The position numbers were made by a program, and so were the translations under genes. A model generated the notes under the pieces. The model ran no database searches and had not been told where the DNA came from. It was given only the letters and a program-made list of their open reading frames with translations. A stretch of 10,805 nucleotides of DNA from Ruminococcaceae bacterium UBA5401 (GTDB lineage: Bacteria; Bacillota; Clostridia; Oscillospirales; Acutalibacteraceae), in the NCBI GenBank assembly GCA_002409675.1, contig DHOB01000070.1:1-10805 (forward strand), read 5' to 3'. Positions 1 through 5,913 of the stretch are shown one piece after another; the first letter of the stretch is position 1; each line of letters begins with the position of its first letter.

Positions 1-18
1 AATAAGGAAGGTGCTTTA

Positions 19-900
19 ATGGAGTTTCTGTCGCAGCTTATAAACGGGCTTGGCATCGGCAGCATCTATGCCCTTGTCGCGCTCGGGTACAGCATGGTGT
101 ACGGCATCGTGCAGCTCATCAACTTCGCGCACGGCGACATCATCATGGTGGGCGCGTACGTCACCTACCTGGTCCTCGTCAGCGCGGGGGCGCCGCTGTG
201 GGGGGCCGTCCTCGCGTCCATCGCGTTCTGCGCGCTGGCCGGCGTGCTGATTGAAAAGCTGGCGTACAGCCGGCTGCTGCACAAGGGTGCCCCGCGGATT
301 TCCCTGCTGATTACGGCCATCGGCGTCAGCATCTTTCTCGAGAACCTGTTTCAGCTCCTGTTCACATCGTCGGCAAAATCCATGCCCAACCTGTTCCCGG
401 GCCCGGCGGTCTCGCTGGGCGGGCTGCAGATCGGCCATGTGACGGCCATCACTCTGGCGACCGCCGTCACGCTGATGGTGCTGCTGCAGCTGCTGGTCAG
501 CCGCAGCAAAATGGGCAAGGCCATGCGCGCCGCTTCGGAAGACACCGGCGCGGCCAAGCTGATGGGCATCGACACGGACGCGGTGGTCGCGTTCACGTTC
601 GCCGTGGGGTCCGGCCTTGCGGCGGTCGGCGCCATTCTCTACTGCGGCGCCTACCCCCTGATTAACCCGTACATGGGCAACATGCTCGGGCTCAAGGCCT
701 TCGTCGCGGCCGTGCTCGGCGGCATCGGCAGCATCCCGGGCGCAATGCTCGGCGGCTTTCTGATCGGCATCGCCGAAAGCCTGACCAAGGCGGCCGGCGG
801 CTCGCAGATTACGGACGCCGTGGTGTTCGGGATTCTGATTCTCGTCCTGCTCTGCCGGCCGGAAGGCCTGTTCGGCAGGAACGTCCGGGAAAAAGTGTAA
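19..900 (+). CDS. livH: Branched-chain amino acid ABC transporter permease LivH
   Basis: This is one of the two inner-membrane permeases of a LivHMGF-type importer, which moves branched-chain amino acids or a related small substrate. The 293-residue product has the usual LivH length. Residues 11-30 open with the typical LivH N-terminal helix, followed by the family motif INFAHGD at 34-40. A glycine-rich LGGIGSIPGAMLGG segment, characteristic of the C-terminal half, lies near residue 238. Most of the protein is hydrophobic. The ATG at 19 follows an AGGAAGG ribosome binding site at 5-11 with 7 bases between. livM begins 12 bases after the stop, so the two are cotranscribed. The promoter and any substrate-binding protein gene lie before the window. 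The permease role is clear from the sequence; the exact substrate is inferred, since urea and amide importers share this fold but usually differ in gene set. Confidence 0.95.
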   Translation: MEFLSQLINGLGIGSIYALVALGYSMVYGIVQLINFAHGDIIMVGAYVTYLVLVSAGAPLWGAVLASIAFCALAGVLIEKLAYSRLLHKGAPRISLLITAIGVSIFLENLFQLLFTSSAKSMPNLFPGPAVSLGGLQIGHVTAITLATAVTLMVLLQLLVSRSKMGKAMRAASEDTGAAKLMGIDTDAVVAFTFAVGSGLAAVGAILYCGAYPLINPYMGNMLGLKAFVAAVLGGIGSIPGAMLGGFLIGIAESLTKAAGGSQITDAVVFGILILVLLCRPEGLFGRNVREKV

Positions 901-912
901 GGGGGCGGCGAG

Positions 913-1968
913 ATGGAAAAACAAATGGAGAGTTCCCGCCTTTCCGGCGCGCCGAAAAGCGCCGCGAAAGGGAAGACGTGGCTGCTGGATTTTCTGCTGG
1001 TCGTCCTGCTGTACGCCGCCGTCGCGATTCCCATCGCGAACAAGACCATCAACCGCTATTACAGCGGCATCCTGATTATGATCTGCATCAACATCATCCT
1101 GACGGTCAGCCTGAACCTGGTCAGCGGCTTTTTGGGGCAGCTGGTGCTCGGCCATGCCGGGTTTATGTCCGTCGGCGCCTACACGGCCGCGCTGTTCGCG
1201 ATGAATTCCGGTCTGCCGGAAGGGGCGGCCTTCCCGCTGGGCCTGGTGGCCGGGGGGCTTATGGCCGCGCTGTTCGGCTTTCTTATCGGTGTGCCGGCGC
1301 TGCGCCTGCACGGCGACTACCTCGCGATTATCACCCTCGGGTTCGGCGAAATCATCCGGGTGCTGATTCTGGCCATGCCGTTCACGGGCGGGGCCCGCGG
1401 CCTGACGGTAAAGACCCGGATTTCCCGCCAGCCGTCCGTCTTTTTTACATGGTCGTTCTTTCTCGCCGCGCTGGCGGTGTTTGTGGTCTATTCCTACATC
1501 CATTCGCGGCACGGGCGCGCGGTCATCGCCATCCGCGAGGATGAAATCGCCGCAGAGGCGTCCGGCATCAACACCACATATTACAAGCTGATGACCTTCG
1601 TGCTTTCAGCGTTCATGGCGGGCGTTGCGGGCGGGCTTTATGCCAGCCATGTCGGCGCCCTGACGCCGGTGAAGTTCGACTTCAACTACTCGACGGAGCT
1701 GCTGGTCATGGTGGTGCTGGGCGGCATGGCGTCCGTGACGGGGTCGATTATCTCCGCCAGCGTCCTCACCGTGCTGCCGGAGCTGCTGCGCGATTTTTCC
1801 GCCTACCGCATGCTGGTGTATTCCATCATCCTGATTATCGTGATGCTCTTCCGGCCCTCCGGCCTGATGGGGGAGCGCGAGTTTTCCATGAAACGATTCA
1901 TCGGCTTTCTCCGCGCCCGCAAAAACGGGCGCGGCCGCAGGCCGAACGGCAGTAAAGGAGATGCGTGA
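913..1968 (+). CDS. livM: Branched-chain amino acid ABC transporter permease LivM
   Basis: This is the second membrane permease, which pairs with LivH to form the translocation channel. The product has 351 residues, normal for LivM. The first 22 or so residues are polar and basic, followed by several long hydrophobic stretches. Family motifs are visible: GHAGFMSVGAYTA at 80-92, and a block at 126-149 containing GVPALRLHGDYLAI and GFGEIIR. A cytoplasmic loop with AIREDEIAAEASGI, expected to contact the ATPases, follows in the second half. The C-terminus is a basic hydrophilic tail. The ATG at 913 has only a G-rich, weak ribosome binding site just upstream, so translation may be coupled to livH; an in-frame ATG at 925 is the alternative. 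Its stop lies 2 bases before the preferred livG ATG. Confidence 0.94.
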   Translation: MEKQMESSRLSGAPKSAAKGKTWLLDFLLVVLLYAAVAIPIANKTINRYYSGILIMICINIILTVSLNLVSGFLGQLVLGHAGFMSVGAYTAALFAMNSGLPEGAAFPLGLVAGGLMAALFGFLIGVPALRLHGDYLAIITLGFGEIIRVLILAMPFTGGARGLTVKTRISRQPSVFFTWSFFLAALAVFVVYSYIHSRHGRAVIAIREDEIAAEASGINTTYYKLMTFVLSAFMAGVAGGLYASHVGALTPVKFDFNYSTELLVMVVLGGMASVTGSIISASVLTVLPELLRDFSAYRMLVYSIILIIVMLFRPSGLMGEREFSMKRFIGFLRARKNGRGRRPNGSKGDA

Positions 1969-1970
1969 AC

Positions 1971-2738
1971 ATGGCCGTATCCGTACTTGAAACCAAAAAC
2001 CTCGGCATCGCCTTCGGCGGCCTGCAGGCGCTGGACGACATCCATTTCACCGTGAAGCCGGGCGAGATCATGGGCCTCATCGGCCCGAACGGCGCCGGGA
2101 AAACCACGGTCTTCAACCTGCTGACCAGCGTCTATTCCCCTTCGGAAGGGCAGATCCGCCTGGGCGGGCGCAGCATCGTCGGCGAGAAGACGTTCCGCAT
2201 CACCCGCAACGGAATCGCCCGCACGTTCCAGAATATCCGCCTTTTCAAAAACATGACGGTGATCGAGAACGTGAAAATCCCCATGAACAGCCAGATGCAC
2301 TATTCCGTGCTGTCGGGCGTCTTCCGCCTGCCCTCATCCCGCCGGGAAGAGAAGCAGGTCTCGGAGCGCGCGCACAAGCTGCTGCAGATTTTCGACCTGG
2401 ATTCCTGCGCGCACAGCCTCGCCAAAAACCTGCCCTACGGCCGGCAGCGCAAGCTGGAGATCGCCCGCGCGCTCGCCTCGGAGCCGAAGGTGCTGCTCCT
2501 CGACGAGCCGGCCGCCGGCATGAACCCGACCGAGACCAACGAGCTGATGCAGACCATCAAGCTCATCCGGGACCGCTTCGGCATCGCCATTCTGCTCATC
2601 GAGCACGACATGAACTTCGTGATGGGCATCTGCGAGCGGATTGTGGTGCTCGACTACGGCAAAATCATCGCGGAGGGCACGCCCGAGCACGTCCGCCACA
2701 ACCCGAAGGTCATCACCGCGTATCTTGGGGGTGAATAG
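1971..2738 (+). CDS. livG: Branched-chain amino acid ABC transporter ATP-binding protein LivG
   Basis: This is one of two cytoplasmic ATPases that drive the LivHM permease. Counting from the ATG at 1971 (255 residues), Walker A GPNGAGKTT is at 38-46, the Q-loop glutamine is at about 87, the signature region LPYGRQRKLEIARAL starts near 154, Walker B VLLLDEP has its Asp-Glu at about 178-179, and the H-loop histidine (LLIEHDM) is at about 212. The LPYG form of the signature, in place of LSGG, is usual for LivG. An AAAGGAG site at 1954-1960 serves the start. The ATG lies 10 bases after it, while an in-frame GTG at 1965 is only 4 bases away and would overlap the livM stop by 4 bases. Both starts are possible and differ by two residues. 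All ATPase residues are intact. Confidence 0.95.
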   Translation: MAVSVLETKNLGIAFGGLQALDDIHFTVKPGEIMGLIGPNGAGKTTVFNLLTSVYSPSEGQIRLGGRSIVGEKTFRITRNGIARTFQNIRLFKNMTVIENVKIPMNSQMHYSVLSGVFRLPSSRREEKQVSERAHKLLQIFDLDSCAHSLAKNLPYGRQRKLEIARALASEPKVLLLDEPAAGMNPTETNELMQTIKLIRDRFGIAILLIEHDMNFVMGICERIVVLDYGKIIAEGTPEHVRHNPKVITAYLGGE

Positions 2739-2748
2739 GGTGGGCGTC

Positions 2749-3453
2749 ATGCTGTCGGTCCAAAACCTGGAGGTCTACTACGGCGCCATCCACGCCCTGA
2801 AGGGAATCTCCTTCGAGGTCAATGAGGGAGAGATCGTCACGCTGATCGGCGCCAACGGGGCCGGGAAGACGACGACGCTGCACACCATCTCCGGCCTTGT
2901 AAAGCCGCGCAGCGGCGAAATCACCTTCTGCGGGCACGACCTGCGCAACACGGACGCCCACCGCATCATCCGCCTGGGCCTCGCGCAGGTACCGGAGGGC
3001 AGGCGCATCTTTTCGCAGATGACCGTTCAGGAGAATCTGGAGATGGGCGCGTTCATCCGCAAGGACCGCGACAAAATAGCGCGGGATTTCGAGCGCGTCT
3101 ACGAGCGCCTGCCCCGCCTGAAAGAGCGCCGCAGGCAGGTCGCCGGCACCCTGAGCGGCGGCGAGCAGCAGATGCTCGCCATCGGGCGCGCGCTGATGAG
3201 CAACCCGAAGATGCTGCTGCTGGATGAGCCCTCGATGGGGCTTTCTCCGCTTCTGGTCAACGAGATTTTTGAAACCATCCAGCAGGTCAACCGGTCCGGC
3301 GTCACGGTGCTGCTGGTGGAGCAGAACGCGAAGAAAGCGCTGGAGGTCGCCGGCCGGGCCTATGTGCTTGAGACCGGCTCCATCGTGATGCAGGGCGACG
3401 CGGACACTCTCGCCGGCAACGAGCAGGTCCGCCGCGCTTACCTCGGCGGCTGA
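2749..3453 (+). CDS. livF: Branched-chain amino acid ABC transporter ATP-binding protein LivF
   Basis: This is the second ATPase of the importer, expected to form a heterodimer with LivG. From the ATG at 2749 the product is 234 residues, the typical LivF size. Walker A GANGAGKTT is at 34-42, the Q-loop glutamine is at 80 in AQVPEGRRIF, the signature LSGGEQQ is at 135-141, and Walker B MLLLDEP has Asp159-Glu160. The H-loop position holds glutamine (LLVEQNA, about 192) in place of histidine, which is common in LivF and not a defect. The reading frame extends upstream to 2641 inside livG, but homology starts at 2749. The in-frame GTG at 2740 is a possible alternative. An AGGG at 2737-2740 lies 8 bases before the ATG. 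It is the last gene of the operon and is followed by a hairpin terminator. Confidence 0.95.
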   Translation: MLSVQNLEVYYGAIHALKGISFEVNEGEIVTLIGANGAGKTTTLHTISGLVKPRSGEITFCGHDLRNTDAHRIIRLGLAQVPEGRRIFSQMTVQENLEMGAFIRKDRDKIARDFERVYERLPRLKERRRQVAGTLSGGEQQMLAIGRALMSNPKMLLLDEPSMGLSPLLVNEIFETIQQVNRSGVTVLLVEQNAKKALEVAGRAYVLETGSIVMQGDADTLAGNEQVRRAYLGG

Positions 3454-3480
3454 GCCGGGCAATCTTTTCTGAGAAAACAT

Positions 3481-3521
3481 AAAAGCGGCTCCCGAAGCGA
3501 AAACTTCGGGAGCCGCTTTTT
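3481..3521. terminator. Bidirectional intrinsic terminator between livF and queT
   Basis: A perfect 17-base inverted repeat pairs 3481-3497 with 3504-3520 around a 6-base loop (CGAAAA). The GC-rich core is flanked by A on the left and T on the right, so each strand reads as a stem ending in a U run. The left arm begins 27 bases after the livF stop. On the opposite strand the hairpin starts 12 bases after the queT stop. It therefore most likely ends both convergent transcripts. The opposite-strand U run is shorter (four, then AUGUUUU). Confidence 0.93.
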
Positions 3522-3533
3522 GAGCCCCAGAAA

Positions 3534-4055
3534 TCACTGGAGAAATTTCTGCAGGGCCTTGTTCTTCTGAATCAGGATGGCGAGCGGCAGGCCGAGGATT
3601 GCGAGGACCAGCAGCTCCGACCAGCCGACGGAAAGCGCCGTCGCCCAGAACTCCCCCCAGACGAAGCCTTTGGGCGAAAGGAACGTGATTTCGGCGCCGA
3701 CCACGACGCCGTTCACCACGATGGGCGGCAGGAACGAGAGAAGGGGAATCCCCTTTACGCGGAACCGGCGCAGCGCGCGCGTGAGCACCGCCGCCAGCAG
3801 GGTCGCCAGCGTGCCGAAGACCATGTCCGCGGCGCCGTAGCTGCTGAACAGGTTCCCCAGCAGGCAGCCGACCGTGAGCCCCGGCACTGCCGCGGGCAGA
3901 TAGGCGGGGAGGATGGTCAGCGCCTCCGAAAAGCGGAACTGCACCGGCAGGTAGGCCAGCCCGGGCAGGGCCGCCAGATAGGTCAGCACGACGTAGGCCG
4001 CAGCAATCAGGGCCGCCTGGGTCAGGCGGCGCGTGCGGGAAGACGATGGTTTCAT
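3534..4055 (-). CDS. queT: QueT family transporter (ECF S component for a queuosine precursor)
   Basis: This is a small integral membrane protein of the QueT/COG4708 family, thought to be the substrate-binding S component of an energy-coupling factor importer for preQ1 or another queuosine precursor. It would need the shared EcfAA'T module, which is not in this window. The product has 173 residues, the usual size, and about five or six hydrophobic segments. Family features are VQFRFSEALTILP at 38-50, GCLLGNLFSSYG at 63-74 followed by DMVFGTLATLLAA, and LPPIVVNGVVVGAEI at 109-123. The first 11 residues are polar and basic. The ATG at 4053-4055 is preceded by GGAGG, 9 bases away, which forms the 3' end of a preQ1-like riboswitch; that link strongly supports the assignment. 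The gene lies 104 bases downstream of the CNNM-type gene on the same strand, and I see no convincing promoter between them. Confidence 0.88.
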   Translation of the reverse strand: MKPSSSRTRRLTQAALIAAAYVVLTYLAALPGLAYLPVQFRFSEALTILPAYLPAAVPGLTVGCLLGNLFSSYGAADMVFGTLATLLAAVLTRALRRFRVKGIPLLSFLPPIVVNGVVVGAEITFLSPKGFVWGEFWATALSVGWSELLVLAILGLPLAILIQKNKALQKFLQ

Positions 4056-4064
4056 TCTTTTGTA

Positions 4065-4105
4065 CCTCCGTAGTTTAGTTTTAGGTCAGGATGTTGCGAC
4101 TGACC
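4065..4105 (-). promoter_or_regulatory. Probable preQ1-I riboswitch controlling queT translation
   Basis: Read on the - strand, GGTCAG (4105-4100) pairs with CTGACC (4089-4084) around the 10-base loop TCGCAACATC. An A-rich tail (TAAAACTAAACTA) follows and runs straight into the CGGAGG ribosome binding site. This is the layout of class I preQ1 aptamers: a short P1 stem, a loop with a conserved ligand-binding C, and an AAAACTA-like tail that folds back to pair with the loop. The loop UCGCAACAUCC resembles the Thermoanaerobacter tengcongensis (UCGCAGUAACC) and Bacillus (UAGCUACACCC) loops as I recall them. A location directly before a QueT transporter fits known use. Ligand binding would probably hide the Shine-Dalgarno site and lower queT translation. 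The tail is a few bases longer than in the smallest known examples, and I could not test the pseudoknot in detail. Confidence 0.75.
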
Positions 4106-4118
4106 AAACCGCGCCGCC

Positions 4119-4145
4119 GCCGGCGAGCGGGTTCCCGCCTCCGGC
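4119..4145 (-). other. GC-rich hairpin between the CNNM gene and queT
   Basis: On the - strand GCCGG-AG-GCGGG can pair with CCCGC-TCG-CCGGC: two 5-bp helices separated by a small internal loop and capped by AA. It starts 14 bases after the CNNM-type stop codon. No U run follows, so it is not a typical intrinsic terminator. It may stabilise the 3' end of the upstream message or cause pausing, or simply reflect GC-rich spacer DNA. The rest of 4106-4159 shows no clear promoter. Confidence 0.4.
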
Positions 4146-4159
4146 AGCGGCACAGGTTT

Positions 4160-5578
4160 TTATGAAATTGATGCGTCCTTCGGCTTTTTCCGCCGCGGGG
4201 CTGCCTGCGGCGGAGGCGCTTTTTCAATCAGCACGCGCGCGATGCGCCGGTCCTCCATCTCCGCGACTGTCAAAGTCAGGCCCTTTACGCGCACGTGCGG
4301 GTGTTCGTTCGGCTTCGGCACGCGGCCGAGGCGCTCCATAATCAGCCCGGCGATGGTGTCGTAGTCCCCTTCCGGCAGCTCGACGCCCGTCAGGCGCGAG
4401 ACCTCGTCCACCGGCGCCGTGCCGTCCACGCTGAAGCGGTTGTCGCCCTCGCGCTGGAACTCGTCGTCCTCGTTGTCGTACTCGTCCTGGATGTTGCCCA
4501 CGATGGATTCCAGCAGATCCTCCATGGTGACGATTCCCTCCGTGCCGCCGTACTCGTCCACCACCACGGCAATCTGGAACCGGCGCGCCGTCATCTCGGA
4601 GAACAGCTCGCTGCACAGCTTGCTTTCCGGCACAAAATAGGCGGGGCGCATCAGGCTTGTGATGCTGATGCCCGGCTTGAGCGCCTTGCCCACGAATTTG
4701 AGCAGGTCCTTGACGTAGATGATGCCGAGGATGCTGTCTAAATCCTCGTGGTAGACGGGGATGCGGGAGTAGCCCTCCCGCATCGAGAGGGCCACCACGT
4801 CCGCGACGGAAGCGGTGTCTTCCACCGCGCCGACCTCCGTGCGGTGGGTCATGGCCTCGCCGACCGTGCTGTCGCTGAAATCGAAGATGTTGGAGATCAT
4901 GTCCTTCGCGTCCTCGTCCAGCACGCCCTTTTCCTCGCCGGCGTCCACCATCATCATGATGCCCTCCTCCGTGACGGTCGGCGCGGAGGAGTTGGGGTCG
5001 ATGCCGAACGCCCGCAGCACCGCGTTGGTGGAGGCGGTCAGGAACGAGACGACGGGGCGGAACACGGCGGCCGTCGCGCTCAGGGCGCCGGCGAATTTGA
5101 GGGACATCTGCTCGGCGCGCGCGGTCGCGACCTTTTTCGGGACCAGCTCGCCGAACACCAGCGAGAAGTAAGACAGAAGCAGCGTGATTAAAACCGAGGA
5201 AAGCCCTTTGACGAACGCGGGCGAAAACGGCAGAAAAGCGAGCTGCGCCGCCAGCCCGTCGGAAAAGCTCTCGGATGCCAGCGCCGAGGCGAGAAAGCCC
5301 GCCAGCGTGACGCCGATCTGGATGGTGGAGAAAAAACGGCTGGAGCTGGCGGTGAGCCGAACCAGCTTTTTGGCCCGCACGTCCCCCTCCTGGGCCATTT
5401 TCTGAAGTTTTACCTTGCTCAGGGAAACGACCGCGATTTCACTTGCGGCAAAAAATGCGTTGACCAGTGTCAGCAGAATCAGCAGAAAAACGGCGAGGGC
5501 GGGGCGCACGGCGGGTAGCCCGGCGCCGCTCAGCGCCAGCAGTAGCGGAACAGTTGAACCGTCAGGTTCGGGTGACAT
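4160..5578 (-). CDS. CNNM/CorC-HlyC family membrane protein with CBS pair (hemolysin family protein)
   Basis: This protein belongs to the DUF21/CNNM family, whose members are linked to magnesium or cobalt export and metal homeostasis; older annotation calls them hemolysins. It has 472 residues, slightly long because of extra N- and C-terminal segments. In order: hydrophobic helices of the CNNM domain from about 25 to 190, with the family motif GELVPKK at 143-149; an EEGIMMMVDAGEEKGVL linker at about 204-220; a CBS pair at about 240-362, with VVDEYGGTEGIV at 339-350; a DDE-rich acidic stretch at about 364-374; and a CorC_HlyC transporter-associated domain at about 378-452. The C-terminal 20 residues are proline- and lysine-rich. 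The start ATG follows AAGGGG with 7 bases between. A sigma-A type promoter lies upstream at 5714-5742. The family is clear; the transported ion and direction are not shown by the sequence. Confidence 0.92.
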   Translation of the reverse strand: MSPEPDGSTVPLLLALSGAGLPAVRPALAVFLLILLTLVNAFFAASEIAVVSLSKVKLQKMAQEGDVRAKKLVRLTASSSRFFSTIQIGVTLAGFLASALASESFSDGLAAQLAFLPFSPAFVKGLSSVLITLLLSYFSLVFGELVPKKVATARAEQMSLKFAGALSATAAVFRPVVSFLTASTNAVLRAFGIDPNSSAPTVTEEGIMMMVDAGEEKGVLDEDAKDMISNIFDFSDSTVGEAMTHRTEVGAVEDTASVADVVALSMREGYSRIPVYHEDLDSILGIIYVKDLLKFVGKALKPGISITSLMRPAYFVPESKLCSELFSEMTARRFQIAVVVDEYGGTEGIVTMEDLLESIVGNIQDEYDNEDDEFQREGDNRFSVDGTAPVDEVSRLTGVELPEGDYDTIAGLIMERLGRVPKPNEHPHVRVKGLTLTVAEMEDRRIARVLIEKAPPPQAAPRRKKPKDASIS

Positions 5579-5707
5579 AAATTTTCCCCTTTCGGAATTT
5601 GGAAACCGCGGATGAAAAAGACCGCAAAAAGCTCGGTATTGTGGACTCGATATAAAAGAAAAGAAACGGCAGAAGCTGTTTCTCAGTCGATTTTCTTCTG
5701 TTTCCCT
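5579..5707 (-). other. Leader of the CNNM-type gene with alternative hairpins (possible attenuator)
   Basis: The predicted transcript starts near 5707, giving a leader of about 129 bases. Two folds compete. In the first, CAGAAG (5700-5695) pairs with CTTCTG (5675-5670), extended by GAAA/TTTC (5704-5701 with 5666-5663) across a bulge. In the second, AGAAAC (5683-5678) pairs with GTTTCT (5667-5662), plus an inner GC pair, with an A/C mismatch, and is followed at once by TTTTCTTTTATA. The second fold looks like a weak terminator and the first would block it. It does not resemble the longer M-box magnesium riboswitch in size. A regulatory role is an inference from hand folding only. Confidence 0.35.
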
Positions 5708-5713
5708 TTTTAT

Positions 5714-5742
5714 ATTTTATAATTTTCGCGGGGACCTGTCAA
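5714..5742 (-). promoter_or_regulatory. Sigma-A type promoter for the CNNM-type gene
   Basis: On the - strand a perfect -35 TTGACA (5742-5737) is followed after 17 bases by TAAAAT (5719-5714), within an AT-rich run. A start near 5707 is expected. It is divergent from the glgP promoter, with the two -35 boxes about 80 bases apart. The GC-rich stretch between them (about 5743-5823) contains no gene that I can see. Confidence 0.8.
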
Positions 5743-5823
5743 GCGAGCGCAGGTCCGGCGCCGCCGCGCCGCCCCGGATGGGGCGCTTTTGGGGGGATTT
5801 TCCACCCGGCGGGCGAAACTTCG

Positions 5824-5852
5824 TTGTATTGCGGCGGGAAGGGGTGTATAAT
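5824..5852 (+). promoter_or_regulatory. Sigma-A type promoter for glgP
   Basis: A perfect -10 TATAAT (5847-5852) lies 17 bases after a weaker -35 candidate TTGTAT (5824-5829). Transcription would start near 5859, leaving a leader of about 55 bases that contains the GC palindrome GTGCCGGCAC just before the glgP ribosome binding site. The reading frame of glgP is open through this promoter, but those codons are not expected to be translated. Confidence 0.75.
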
Positions 5853-5913
5853 ACAAACTGTTTTGATATCGCTTTTACTGCCGGTGCCGGCACCCGGCTT
5901 GAAGGAGGCCGCT

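Noticed and set aside
16..1512. A 498-codon minus-strand frame opposite livH and livM.
   Set aside because: Same cause: low-complexity, charged composition with no family motif, antisense to two clear permease genes and running across their junction.
2641..2748. An upstream extension of the livF frame inside livG.
   Set aside because: The extra residues are serine/arginine-rich out-of-frame livG sequence with no ABC homology; family alignment begins at 2749.
5663..5682. A perfect 8-bp hairpin on the plus strand (GAAACGGC / GCTGTTTC, with one G-U pair), considered as a terminator for + strand transcripts.
   Set aside because: No + strand gene ends upstream and no U run follows directly; on the minus strand it makes better sense as part of the CNNM leader.
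5824..5913. An upstream extension of the glgP reading frame by 30 codons, which would add a hydrophobic N-terminus.
   Set aside because: It overlaps the -35 and -10 boxes of the glgP promoter, and the ATG at 5914 has an excellent GAAGGAGG site; GlgP proteins have no signal peptide.
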